Positions 45,632-56,416 of a DNA stretch of 64,000 bases are shown one piece after another. Location of the stretch: assembly GCA_034359265.1 (NCBI GenBank), contig CP136891.1, forward strand, positions 39,424,001 through 39,488,000, given 5' to 3'. The stretch is from Canna indica. Lineage: Eukaryota > Streptophyta > Magnoliopsida > Zingiberales > Cannaceae. Numbering within the stretch: position 1 is the stretch's first letter; every line of letters starts with the position of its first letter. Both the position numbers and the translations under genes were made by a program. Below the pieces are notes generated by a model. That model did no database searches. It saw only the letters and a list, made by a program, of their open reading frames with translations, and had not been told where the DNA came from.

Positions 45632-45870
45632 GGGATAGTCCTATTCCATTCGGGATTCATGTTATTTATATTACAATAAGTATTTATTTTAGTAATTAAC
45701 TTCATTCTAAATTTCGGTAGCATCTCCCTACAGTTCTCCGAATACGCATATCATCTAGGCGCGTATCGAAGAACAAGGGAGATACAATATCCAAAATTTA
45801 AAAATGAATAATGACTTAAAAAAAAACTAAGTGCAATACAAATAACTATGTTCCCAAATTATCCAATTAG
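45632..45870. repeat. Leader hairpin of CACTA-4
   Basis: Inverted repeat with inner arms 'aaatttcggtagcatctccc' and 'gggagatacaatatccaaaa', in the same place upstream of TNP2 as in CACTA-2 and CACTA-3. It is less well paired. Confidence 0.8.
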
Positions 45871-46029
45871 AGACAATTCAAGGGTTGTACGTCATATAAA
45901 AGATCATCTACTTCGTTTATACGAACATACAACCCCCGAATGGAAATAAGGTTTTGCAAAATTAAAACCTGACTAGTCGATGCATACGTGAAATGTATCA
46001 ACTCATCATGATTATTTTCTAAATTTATG

Positions 46030-46370
46030 GATGCTAGTGCGAGAACACAGTGGATGATCCTGGCACGAGTCCACAGTAGCCGATTTCGGCCCGAGTCCAT
46101 AATAGACGATTCCGGTGTGAGTCCAAAGTGGTCGATTCTAGCGCGAGTCCACAGTGGACGATTTTGGCGTGAGTCCACAGTGGATGATTCCGGCGTGAGT
46201 CCACAGTGCACGATTCCGGCACGAGTCCACAGTGCACGATTCCGGCACGAGTCCACAGTGCACGATTCCGGCACGAGTCCACAGTGCACGATTCCGGCAC
46301 GAGTCCACAGTGCATGATTCTGGCACGAATCCACAGTTGACGATTTCGATGTGAGTCCACTAAGGATGAT
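46030..46370. repeat. 26-bp minisatellite, about 13 copies
   Basis: The unit is 'cacgattccggcacgagt' plus 'ccacagtg', with starts at 46209, 46235, 46261 and 46287 exactly 26 bp apart and nearly identical; the outer copies vary. Because 26 is not a multiple of 3, all frames rotate, which explains the repetitive long open frames on both strands. Degenerate relatives lie at the matching place in CACTA-2 (21005-21115) and CACTA-3 (32360-32480). Confidence 0.92.
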
Positions 46371-46435
46371 TCCAGACTAATTAACTTTTTAACTAATTAA
46401 TATTAATCTAAAACATAGAATTTATTTTAACTAAT

Positions 46436-48728
46436 TGTCACGCCCCAACTCAAGGTTGTGTAACCGGCCAGGGTTTATATCCTACCCTGAAGCCTGCCAC
46501 ATACACTGAATAGCAAAATACTAGGAATACACATCAACCAGAAAATATACAAGTAGAAGAACACGACGCAAACTTTTATTTGATTTAAAATAAACTTTCG
46601 AACAATTTTTAAAAGAGTTGTAAGAACAAACCAACTATTAAGAACAACTCGAGTTAAAAGTCAAATACATATTTTCAAATTAAATATCACTCAGTGTATA
46701 TAAAGAAACAACCCTAGACATTACGACTACGACTACTGGGCGCTGCTGTGAGATCTATGTCATTGCTTGCCCTCCAGCTGCACCATGACTCCAAGCCTCA
46801 CCTCACTAAATTTATAACTAGTCAACAATTTATAAATTTAGGGATTCAATCTAGTCATGATATGACAACCGACCCAAAGGCCGTCCTGCATAAATCATAC
46901 AAGCGCCCAAAACGGCCCTACCAGACTGGGCAACACTCGGCCACTAGAACCTGTTCGAGAACTGGTGGCTCGGCTCAGCCCGGCCTTTACCACAAAATAA
47001 TGATCTGACTGCACAGCCCACATGTCACATAAGGAAAGTCAGAGCAATCACAGGACCGTCGTCTAGGATGGTCAACTAGTCTCAAGAACCCACCGGGTTA
47101 GAGATAGCTAGTCCCACCCATCTCGAGTCTACCGTCAGCGTGCCGCACTAACGGAATCTCAAGAACCTCTGCCACCCAGGTCTAACATCCAGTGGGCCCA
47201 CTAGTGTAATCTCAAGATCCTAATCACCCGCTGAGTCAAGCATTAGTTGTTCCGACCGTCCATGCTTCTCAGTCGACCATCACAATCACAATACACAAGC
47301 AAAGTGTTCTAAAATTTTCTTATTTAACCCCGGGTATTCACCCGTATCCGGCCCCCTCGTTCTGGGTGATACCAACCGCACGCTAATGCCCACTGATTGA
47401 TTCCTAGGTGGGAAACCTACCTTGTCTGCATTCAAGTTTTCCCGACAATGTAAGCACCCTATAATTTCCTTATAAGTATCTAGCGTCACTCGCCAGATTC
47501 CTTAAGTGCAAATTACATGTCATAAGCGTAGAATTGTCCGAATACAAATATGTCACAACACATAAGTTATAAGGGAAGTATTCAACAGCTACTACCATAA
47601 ATAATAACATGCTTTCAACAATAAGGCAATTAAATTCTGCATTTAATCAATAAATTCCAACAAGATAATAATTGGACTAACATAGTAAGAATTCAATACT
47701 AGTAAAATTAATGAAGGAAATTTCTTAAGATGATATGTCATACGAAATTCTAACCATATGTACACTATCAAGAACATTTCCTTATAGTATGATGTTCCCA
47801 ATCCATCAATACTAATATTTCATATAATAATTGAGTGATCCATATGAAATCAAGGATTTAATACCCTATGTGTGAATGTGAAACAAATCGAACCCTTTTT
47901 CCCCTCCTCATACCTACTAGGCCGAGCCTACCCAAGGCTGCTCATGCTTGGCCAAGAGCAACCAGGGTAGGGACAAAGGTCCTCGGCCATGGTTGGGAGG
48001 AGTCAAGTCATCTATCGCGAGAAAAACTCAATCCGAGGGCTTCCGACCACTCAAAAAAATTGGAAAAAAAATTGGCATGACCTTTCCCCTTTTTCCTTCA
48101 TGTGGCCAGCTCTAATCATCAAGAAAAATGAGCATCTAAAACGAGAATCCATACATTGTTGAAGAACATGATTTAGGAATTTGAGAAACACCATCGATCG
48201 ACAAGAAACGACGCACAAAATCTCGATTCATCGCTTCTACATGGTTCGGCCACACGCCTCACCCTACCAACCGAGGTTCGACCACTCACCTTGATCAACG
48301 AAGAAAGATGGACGAGCGACGACAATCTCGATCTTTCCGATGGCAGCCCGAATTTCGCTCTGACCCCAAGTTTTCCCTTCCTCCCTCTCGTTTCTTCGGC
48401 TGCATGTGGCTCCAATGATGAGCTGCATGGCTACTAGGGGGATGAGGGATTTATTCTTTCATTTTCCCTTGACCATTTTGTACCTTCCACTCACTTAGCC
48501 CCTACTCGACTCGATCCGAGCCCTGACTCGATCCGCGAACACGATTTTGGACTCAACTCTACTAAATCATCTTATGATTAAGAAGGAATGAACATTTATC
48601 AAATAAAATTTTATAAGGCTTAAATTATATCTTCTACTCACGGCGATTTCGCGACTCAACCCGACTAACTCCTGATCCGGTGCGCTGCACCAAAATAAAT
48701 TTTATATTAGGAAACCTCGGGTCTTACA
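46436..48728. mobile_element. Tekay-like Ty3/Gypsy solo LTR B, TSD CTAAT
   Basis: Begins TGTCACGCCCCAACTC and ends 'cgggtcttaca', 2293 bp. CTAAT flanks both sides (46431-46435 and 48729-48733), a perfect duplication inside the AT-rich CACTA-4 leader. It shares the 'ccggccagggtttatatcct' start block and the 'ctgcaccaaaataaatttta' end block with LTR A. No open frame in it looks coding. Confidence 0.93.
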
Positions 48729-49324
48729 CTAATTAACATAACATTAATCTAAACATTAATCTAAAACATGACATTAATCTAAACAAATTAATCAACAAAT
48801 TAATCTAAACCCTAACTAATCTAAAAATTAAATAACAAATAATAAATTAATTAAACCCTAATTAATCTAAAAATTAATCTATATAAATTAATATACAAAA
48901 TTAATCTAACAATTAATTAAAAAATTAAACCCTAACTTAACAAATAATATAAATAAATAAAAACCTAATGCTATTGCCTGCCGGTAGAGGCCAAAACCAA
49001 GGATTTCAGCCACAACTAGCCGGAGAGGGGGAGGGAGGGGTTACCTGATCGGCGATGAGGCAGAGGCGGCGATGGAGATTGGTGAGGCAACGAAGTCGAG
49101 TGGAGAAGGCAACAGCAGCATTTGCTGGTCGAAGGCAGCAACGTCGGAGAGGAGAAGGGCAACAATGTAGGGCGGAGAAGGCAGCAGCGACAACGGGCAG
49201 CGAGGTAGCGACGTGGAACTCGAGCAACTGGCGGCGAAGGACGCCGACGACGACAAATCGGCAGAGAGCAAAAGAGAGAGGAGAGAGAGGGAGAAAGAAG
49301 AAGGATCGGGCATGAACACAAATA

Positions 49325-49659
49325 AAAACCTTTTTCACCGACGGCTCGTCAGCCATCGATAAATCGTGGATTATTGTTTACTATAGCATCGACGGCCGAC
49401 GTGGCCCTCTCTAAGTCGTCGGCGATTAGTTTTTTGTTTTCGCGTCGAGTGCGCGTCATCATTATATCACCGACAGCCTAGTGCGCCCTCTCTAAGCTGT
49501 GGTTGATAACTTATTTCATTTCACACCCCGTGCGTGCCATCGGCTATGAGCGACAGTCTGAGGCATTCGTATAGAAGCCGTTGCTAATGGGGTCACATCA
49601 GCCATGACTTGTGCGGCCGTCGATGAGCCCCATTGGTGAAAGCAACTATTCTAGTAGTG
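49325..49659. repeat. Subterminal repeats and TIR of CACTA-4
   Basis: Four to five degenerate units of about 60 bp carry paired 'cgacgg'/'cgtcgg'-like inverted sequences: 'catcgacggccgacgtggcc', 'tcaccgacagcctagtgcgc', 'catcggctatgagcgacag'. They end at the inverted TIR TATTCTAGTAGTG. The motif differs from the CAACGGC units of CACTA-2, although 'gccgttgctaatggg' near 49585 is a partial link. Confidence 0.75.
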
Positions 49660-50022
49660 GTTGCATATCAAGTACGACAAGTGTACCATGTTCCCTGCCG
49701 CGGCCATACTAAGAACAAAGAGCAATGGTGGGTTGTCATTAAAACCAAAGCAAATGGTCGAGTTGAAATCAAAGATTCATTGAAAGTAGCATATCAAAGT
49801 GATAAGCAACTAAATATTAAACTAATACCTACATATGAGATTGTCGAGCCTTTGTTTGATGTTGATGAGGATAATATCAATGATAATGATGTGGGAGGCT
49901 TAGAAGTTAGTGATGGTAAAAACAATGGTGAGTCTAATGACAATGGATTGTATGCAAAGCACTTTGTTTTTTCAAATGAAAAGTACTTTGTTTTCTTTAT
50001 TATATCGAAACATGAATTGTGA
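49660..50022 (+). pseudogene. TNP2 C-terminal fragment (distal half of split element CACTA-5)
   Basis: The frame begins immediately after the CACTA-4 terminus and reads 'VAYQVRQVYHVPCRGHTKNK' then 'EQWWVVIKTKANGRVE'. This matches the DUF4216-type tail of TNP2 (the usual ASQAxQVYY...WRVV block, as near 24070-24140). An Asp-rich end follows and a stop at 50020. Orientation and domain order fit the C-terminus of the TNP2 whose front half ends at 17370. The DUF4218 region between them is lost, so the join is an inference. Confidence 0.72.
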
Positions 50023-51107
50023 TGGTTGGTTTTAATATGTAAACATTTAAATTATTTATGTTATACATGCCACCTTATTAATCATAATTATGTTTTGTGC
50101 TGATGTCTGCCGATCCACCTCGTCATCCCCAATATAAGATCCCACATGGCAATGTTTGCAAACATGAGAAATCAACCAGAAATAATTCCTTCACCCATGG
50201 TAGAGGTGTTGTACCACCTGAGGGACAATGTACCTTTCCGAGTGTTTCGGCCCTTGTTGGAAATTTTTAGACCTTCCCATCGCCGCAGCCATTACCAGAT
50301 TTGAATTATGCTGATTTTTGTGTTCTAACGAGCTTAATCCCGAGTTATACAAATCTTCTATGTGCTACATTCCCTCAATAACTTGCCTCTTGACAGGGGG
50401 GACATATCTAACGTATCCTTCACAATTAGGCACTACCTTGTAGGTTTGACTGATATCATTTATGCTCTTGAAAGTTAAAATAGTGTATTCAAGTCTGAGA
50501 TAGCAGGTCATGTTGTTGGATTGATGTCAGACTGATAGCAAGTCTGAGATGTCATACTAATAGCAGGTCATGTGGCTTATTTCATTTCTTAACAAATATG
50601 CTTTCAATTTTGTTATCTAATGGATTAAGTATGTAATTAAGATCATTTGATTGTTTGGTCTTGTCTATATGTTGCCTTCTTCGTATGTAGGTCCCGTCAA
50701 TTGGGGACATTACTCGATCTTTACCAAATGTTCCCTCATTCTCACTGAACTTATCGGACTCAGAGGAACCACATATGACAGGAATTAGCGATGGTTCGCA
50801 ACCAGTGGCCCTCGAAGCATAGGTAAATGGTGCATCACCATCTACTCCTGCTCCTTCACATGTCTCAAATATTCTGTCATCTTTATCAGTGGTTGGACTG
50901 GATGAACCCAACTATAAAAGGAAGGTTTTCCTATAGCTAGAGGGTGATGATGGGTAAGTACGAAATTTTTCGCTGGAAGAACTTAGAAATTTATATTGTT
51001 TTTCTATATGATAGATGAACCAGTTATTCTACCTGACCTTTTGGGTTCACTTTTTGCGAGATTAATAAAATGATTTTTTTTTTAATTTTCTATTAAAGAA
51101 TAATAGT
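50023..51107 (+). other. Transcribed-region remnant between TNP2 and the TnpA-like exons
   Basis: No clear domain. It includes a local direct repeat ('gcaagtctgagatgtcat' and 'tcaagtctgagatagcaggt' near 50490-50560). In plant CACTA elements the second gene starts soon after TNP2, so 5' exons or introns of the TnpA-like gene may lie here. I cannot define them. Confidence 0.35.
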
Positions 51108-51149
51108 GTGGTAAAAATATTTTCCATGCTCTTCTACTACGTGCTTTCT

Positions 51150-52440
51150 GTAGGTTCTATCCATCCAAGCCTGGTACATCTTAGATATCCACTATCATCA
51201 TTAATAGGTTTGATGATGCCTATGAATCTTGGACTAAAATTCTTGAGGCTACACGAAGGATGTGGTTTCGTGGATGGAAGGTATGAACAACTATATTGGA
51301 ATTGTAGTATATAGTCATATATTATATTAATTTACCATATAACTTGTTAAATTCTCATGTATTGGTTTATTATTATTGCCTTGTAGAAGCACGCATATTG
51401 GGAGCCTATACACGACGATCATATGTGGCATGCATTCAATAAAAGGGTAGCAATCGTTTAAGTGGTATGTACTGTGCACTATAGAAATATAACAAGAGGC
51501 CACATTGGATTGGGACAGAGATTTGGGAGCGACTCCGACAAATTTGTTCCACTGAGAAGCACAAGCAGAAGTCGGAGCGAGGGAAGAAGAGTCGTAACTT
51601 CGAAATAGGAGGTAGTCTTCACACTAGGGGTTGCATATCGTTCGGCACTCATAAAATGTGCATGGTAAATATCCCATAACATGTTTTAAATTATTAGTGT
51701 TATTTTCTCGCTGAAAAAAAGAAGATTTAGTTGTGTAAACTCTTATTTATGCTTATCAACGTATAGGCGGGAATTGGGGAGGGAACCCACGCTTGCGGAG
51801 ATGTTTACTCGCGTAAATAAGTTAATCACTTGATTGTTTATTTCTCAATTTGAGTTTCAATAATAATGTGAGTGTTCCCGGTCCGAGACTCAATCTCAGA
51901 GCGAGGATGAATGCATTCCTAGCCCAGACACTCCAGAGTTTGATATTGATAAATGGTCAAGGGCTATCGGCGGTCCAAACAAGAGGGGTCGCCTTTATGG
52001 GATAAGCTACCAAAAGATGTCAATCAACTTGAATGTGGAGTATGATCTACCCATGTCATTTGCAGCTGGGATGAGCAAATGGATCAGGTGCGGAGTCATA
52101 TAACACAGCTCAACATGAGTATGGGGGAGCATGTTGAGCGAATTTTGTCAGTGTGTCAGAAGGAGCAACTTACGCTAGAACAGTAGATGGCCTAACTCAT
52201 GCAGCAACAAGCAGCTCTACAGATGGCGTAGAACCAACAGTTCATGGCGGCCATGAAGAAGGATTTCGAAGTGATGTTGCATCAACATCTTGATCAACTT
52301 CGACATCCTTGACATATTTTCGGTGATGATTGCTACCATCCACAACCGATGGGAGATGATGATGATGATGATCAATATAGTGGTCGACAGGGTAACACTG
52401 AGTTTCTGTATGAGAACAATTCCACTAACTGATCATTTGT
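51150..52440 (+). pseudogene. TnpA-like (Transpos_24-type) gene remnant of CACTA-5
   Basis: Exon-like pieces read 'FDDAYESWTKILEATRRMWF' (donor GTATGA after 51280), 'KHAYWEPIHDDHMWHAFNKR' after an acceptor TTGTAG, 'YNKRPHWIGTEIWERLRQIC' after CTATAG, then 'KSERGKKSRNFEIGGSLHTR'. A later block reads 'WSRAIGGPNKRGRLYGISYQ'. The order, Trp-rich helices and basic KS..NR..GGSLHTRG motif match the plant Ptta/En/Spm family. Stops and frame shifts occur between the pieces. It follows the TNP2 tail in the same orientation, as expected for a CACTA second gene. Confidence 0.7.
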
Positions 52441-52659
52441 TAAATGTCATAGATGTTTAGTGTTACTATTTGAATATTTATTATTTTGAATGGATGAGAC
52501 TCTTGTTGGATGATAAAGTAAAAGTTTTATCATATTTTGAATCATATCTCGGGATTAGAATGTTTTAGATTGTTGTTTATGATATTTCTTACTATTACAG
52601 GTCTAAATGATGTTTTTATTTCGGTTTATTATCATTTTTTTAAAAAAAAATCTTAAAAG

Positions 52660-53113
52660 TTTTCGACGAAATTCTATCGACATGTCGTCAGAAAACACCG
52701 ACGAACCTGTTGTCGGAGACATGTCAGTAAATATTGAAAAAATTTAGTTTGTAAGTCGTCAGTAATTACGGACCACTTTCTGAATGGAATATGGTAGGAA
52801 AGTAGTCTGTAATTACTGACTACTTTTTCGATAGTATTTATAGTCGGTAATTACCGATGAGCTATCCACAAATCTTTTGTCGGTAGTTATCGAGGAACTA
52901 CTGATAGCTTTTCGATTAAAATCTTCGTCGATAATTATCGATAATATTTTTTGTCGATAAATTGTCGGTACCCGTTTCGACCAACGTTTTACCGACGCAA
53001 ATTTTGGCCTCGAAAACCAGTTGAAATTTGGTCGGTAAGTTAATGTTTTCGACAAACTTTCGACCACTTTTCGACTCCAATGGCTGTCTAAAATCACTAC
53101 ATTTCTTGTAGTG
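52660..53113. repeat. Right subterminal repeats and TIR of CACTA-5
   Basis: Repeats of the type 'cggtaattaccga', 'tcgtcagtaattacgga' and 'tcggtagttatcgagga' in both orientations fill the region. It ends in 'acatttcttgtagtg' at 53113, the complement of a CACTACAAGAAATGT terminus. This TIR is of a different family from CACTACTAGAAAT. The triplet after it is GTA; the left terminus was not found. Confidence 0.82.
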
Positions 53114-53144
53114 GTATTTATAGAAGTGTCATTGATATTAAAAC

Positions 53145-53624
53145 TAGGGCTAGTAACGGATCGGATACGGTGCGGATACCGGATTATTCGTATCCGCACC
53201 ACACCTCATATCCGCACTGTATCCGCTACGGAGGTGAATATGAATATCCATATTTGCACCGCTTTAAATGCGGATATCCGCACCACATTCGTATCCACAC
53301 CGTATTTAATGAAAAAATATTATAATAATATATTTAATTTAAAAAAATTAATAAATTACCAATTCATTTATCCAAAATAAATATATAATATACTTCAAAA
53401 TTCATCTTGACATGAAATTATCATAGAGCGATTATATATATTAATAACTTATATGAGTAAAATAGTAATTCAAAGACGCGGATAGGTGATGCGGATACGG
53501 TACGGATACGGTGCAAATCCACAATCATATTCGTATCCGCACCGTATCCGCGCAGATATAAATTTTCTAAATTCATATTCGTATTCATATCCAATTTTAC
53601 TTGCGGATAAAATTGACTTCCCTA
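53145..53624. mobile_element. hAT-type MITE, 480 bp, 8-bp TSD
   Basis: Ends TAGGGCTAG... and ...TTCCCTA. Flanks are ATTAAAAC (53137-53144) and ATTAAAAT (53625-53632), seven of eight bases identical. The interior is full of 'gcggatacggatatccgcacc'-like alternating motifs, typical of non-autonomous Ac-like elements. No transposase. Confidence 0.88.
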
Positions 53625-53644
53625 ATTAAAATGATCAAATTACG

Positions 53645-53770
53645 TTGAAAAGTAATTGTTTTGTAGGGTTAAATTAGTAAATGAAATGATTTTTTACCAA
53701 TTTACCATTGAAAAGTAATTGTTTTGTAGGGTTAAATTAGTAAATGAAATGATTTTTTACCAATTTACCC
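53645..53770. repeat. Perfect tandem duplication, 2 x 63 bp
   Basis: 'ttgaaaagtaattgttttgt' starts at 53645 and again at 53708, and the full 63-bp units appear identical. The lack of divergence suggests a recent slippage event. Confidence 0.9.
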
Positions 53771-54459
53771 TCAATACTAAAACGTTGAGAGAGTAAATAA
53801 ATAAATTACAAGTCAATTTTTTCCTTCCCAATATTTGGGTAGGTTCCCAAGAGTTGGGCAAGCATTGGGCGCCTACCTAATTCTTTGGAGTGCGCACTTT
53901 CCCCGAGCGAGCGCAAGCGGTTCACGCCTTCCCAAATGTGTTGGGAAGGCACAAGGTGGCAAGCGTAGGCACAACCTGTGCCTGTAGCGTTGGCCGCCCA
54001 AAGGACCGCACCATCATCGGGTGCAGCTTCGGGGTTCGGGCCGTGCTCACATGCCCAAGTTATAACAGTATAAGACTATAAGCTCATCCTGTTCGTTGGG
54101 CATCATCATGTCGTGCCTAGTTCGGCTTGAACTTTTTGTTGGATCAGATCTGTCACGATTCAGATCAAGCCAAATTCGTACCGCTCATTGGTAGACTCCA
54201 TTGCCACCTCTGCCTACACCTCTCCAGTAAGTTGCATCCATAAACAAAATTCGCATATAAATCACAAACCACAACAACGTGGCAACAAATCCATAAATTC
54301 CATTATACCAATTGAACCCCGCAGCCCATGTTAGGGGAGCCCACCATACGAACTTGCAATTTTGGAATTAAGCACATTAACATAACTGCCCTAACATCCA
54401 ACACTAAAAGGCTAATTAATAAATCTAATTATTTTCTTTATTCAACACATTCAGACTAG
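53771..54459. other. Intergenic sequence 3' of the SPARK gene
   Basis: No gene or transposon terminus recognised. An AATAAA on the minus strand (54437-54442) lies about 20 bp past the SPARK stop codon and could be a polyadenylation signal. Confidence 0.4.
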
Positions 54460-56416
54460 CTAGGCGTAGACGAGTGCAAAGAGGATTAGGGTTAGCAACA
54501 GCGAAACCGGCCCGACGGCGAAGCAACCACAGTTAGGGCTACTGATCTGGTCCGACCCGACCGCGAGCGGCATGTCATCCACGGCGAGGGAGCATGAGGT
54601 GGTATTGACATCCTGGTCAGCTGCCATGATAGCCCGGAGGACGGAGGCGGCGGTCGGCATAAAGAGTGTCCGGTTCTTGGAGAGGAGCCACGTCAGACCC
54701 ATCAGCTGGCATTCCGTTCCATGAGTTGTAGAATCTTTGTTGTCTAATCTGGTCGTATTGCTGTTTCTTTGCTTCTCTTTGGCCCTCAGCTGCATATCAA
54801 CAAGCAAGAAATAATTACATAGAGGCAGTGAAGAAAATGATAGCTAACGTGGTATGTTACAAGGTTCTGCATGCTGCATTAATCATGATAAGATCAGACA
54901 GAAGAAATGAATGCCAATGGTTGCTGGAACAGCAAACTGCAGGTCTTCTGGGACGATATATAATATATATACTATTTCGTAAATAACCCATGTGCATGCA
55001 TGAACTTACCTCTGTAGTAAGTTTTAGCATCGATCTTTTGGAGCCCAAACACACATGAAGTGGTCACTCACTAGTGCGCAGCTAAAACTGAAGCACATAA
55101 CAAAGTTGCCTCAGTTGTAAGGAACTTCTTATTTGCAAGCATTGCAGGAGTACTAGTTGACTTACACAGTTGTATATAGCTAGAGTATGCTCCCATTGAA
55201 TCCAAACAAAATGTTACCGACAAATATTTCTGGCGAGCAGGGACTTAAAAGGCTGAGACAAACAGTAGAGATCATCATGCTCACAATGCCATTGTTCCTT
55301 GGGAAGAATATTTTGTCCATATATATGTAAAAGTTCGAAATTCAAAAGTTGTTCTATCGGTTCAGTGAAGCATGTATTGCTGCAACTTCTGAAGCAAAAT
55401 GAAAATTTCGATACCTTTCTTGATTAAGTTATTTTGCATAAAAAATTATAACAGCGTAGTACATATATGCCAAAGGTTGGTAGTTTTTGATAACCAATGA
55501 TTTGGGGAATAAATTTGTGTAATTATTAAGGCTTTTTTAGTTAAATTGCGACATGGAAAATCAATTATATGAAGAATATTGGTTAAATACAAGATGAACT
55601 TTTCCATAATTCCAAAACTATTATTTTGTTATAGTATATATAAGTCAAGCATAAGCCAGTTGTTAAGAGCCTGATTCCGTAAAGTTCTATGTAAAGTTAG
55701 CAGTAAAAGAAAAGATAGATCGCGGATTAAAGGAGTCAACTGGGATCGGCAAAGCGACTCACCTGGTTGAGGGTTCCGAGGCACCGAGTGCACCCGGCAA
55801 ATCCAGGACGTGAGCAATCCTTTACAAGCCGCCGCCGAGCGTCCCCCGCCGGTACCCACCGCCCCTCCTTGGCGTCCGCTACGAACGCCTCAGCGCAGGC
55901 GAACCGCCGGAGCCGGATGCCGCAGAAGCAGTACGCCACGTCGCACGTCGCGTTCACGCGCGGGAGCTCCGCGCCGTGATGGCGCAGCTCGCGCTCTGCG
56001 CTGCCGATGCACGACTCCGAGTCATCGGGGAGGGCGGGGAGGGCGACGCTGGCGGCGGCGGGGCGCAGCGGGTGGGCGGCGAGGGCGGTGGCGGAGTAGG
56101 CTGCGAGGATCCACGCGTTGAGGGCTGGGCAGCAGCGGGAGCGGGATGGGAGGCCGACATCGGAGGAGGAGCAGGCGGCGGACACGGAGGGGAGGAGGTC
56201 CGCTGGTGGGTCGAGGGGGCAGGCGGCGGCGGAGACGTCGGACTGCTCGGGGAAGGCGGGGATGGTAGCTCGGGAGGAGGAGGTCGAGGAAGAGTTGGCA
56301 GCGGTGGTGGCGGCAGGGATGACTAAAATGGAAGCCGGTTCAGGGTGTTCGCGAGCGGGCTGCGCGGCCAGGAGCGATGCTTGGAACAGTAACAACAGCG
56401 GCAGGAAACGAGCCAT
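54460..56416 (-). CDS. GPI-anchored SPARK-domain protein (At4g28100-like), two exons
   Basis: This is the one apparently intact cellular gene. Exon 1 is 56416-55763, the intron 55762-54790 (GTGAGT donor, TGCAG acceptor, phase 0), and exon 2 is 54789-54460, giving 327 residues. Residues 1-20 (MARFLPLLLLFQASLLAAQP) form a signal peptide, followed by a Ser/Thr/Ala-rich linker. The Cys-rich SPARK domain has CPL at 66-68, CCP at 95-97, 'CDVAYCFCGIRLRRFAC' at 158-174, WVP at 187-189 and 'CSRPGFAGCTRCLGTLNQ' at 201-218. Exon 2 has 'CQLMGLTWLLSKNRT' (245-259) and ends with a hydrophobic GPI-attachment tail at about 308-327. The family is known as uncharacterised GPI-anchored proteins at the plasma membrane; the role is unknown. 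SPARK domains also occur in receptor-like kinases that act in arbuscular symbiosis. Exon 1 is very GC-rich (which gives spurious opposite-strand frames), exon 2 is not. I see no stop or frameshift. Confidence 0.93.

Larger units (their letters stand above)
44802..49659 (-). mobile_element. CACTA-4, inverted, 3' part missing
   Basis: The right end is ...TATTCTAGTAGTG at 49659, the complement of a CACTACTAGAATAG terminus. Inward come subterminal repeats of a different kind from CACTA-2 ('ggccctctctaagtcgtcgg', 'gcgccctctctaagctgtgg'), a GC-rich leader, a 26-bp minisatellite, the leader hairpin and the TNP2 N-terminus on the minus strand. It breaks off inside TNP2 at about 44802. A Tekay-like solo LTR (46436-48728) lies in its leader. 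Confidence 0.85.

Noticed and set aside
46027..46360. Repetitive proteins on both strands (ESCTVDS... and ARVHSARF... type)
   Set aside because: They are produced by a 26-bp minisatellite read in three rotating frames. No start context or homologous protein supports them.
46030..46370. CRISPR-like array
   Set aside because: The repeats are directly adjacent with no unique spacers, in a plant transposon leader.
49006..49356. Overlapping Ser/Pro-rich and Arg/Gly-rich open frames in three frames
   Set aside because: They come from a GC-rich CACTA-4 leader equivalent to the non-coding leader of CACTA-2 near 20590-20780.
53113..53145. The hAT MITE as part of the CACTA-5 end
   Set aside because: It has its own TAGGG ends and 8-bp target duplication starting 24 bp beyond the CACTA terminus, so it is a separate insertion.
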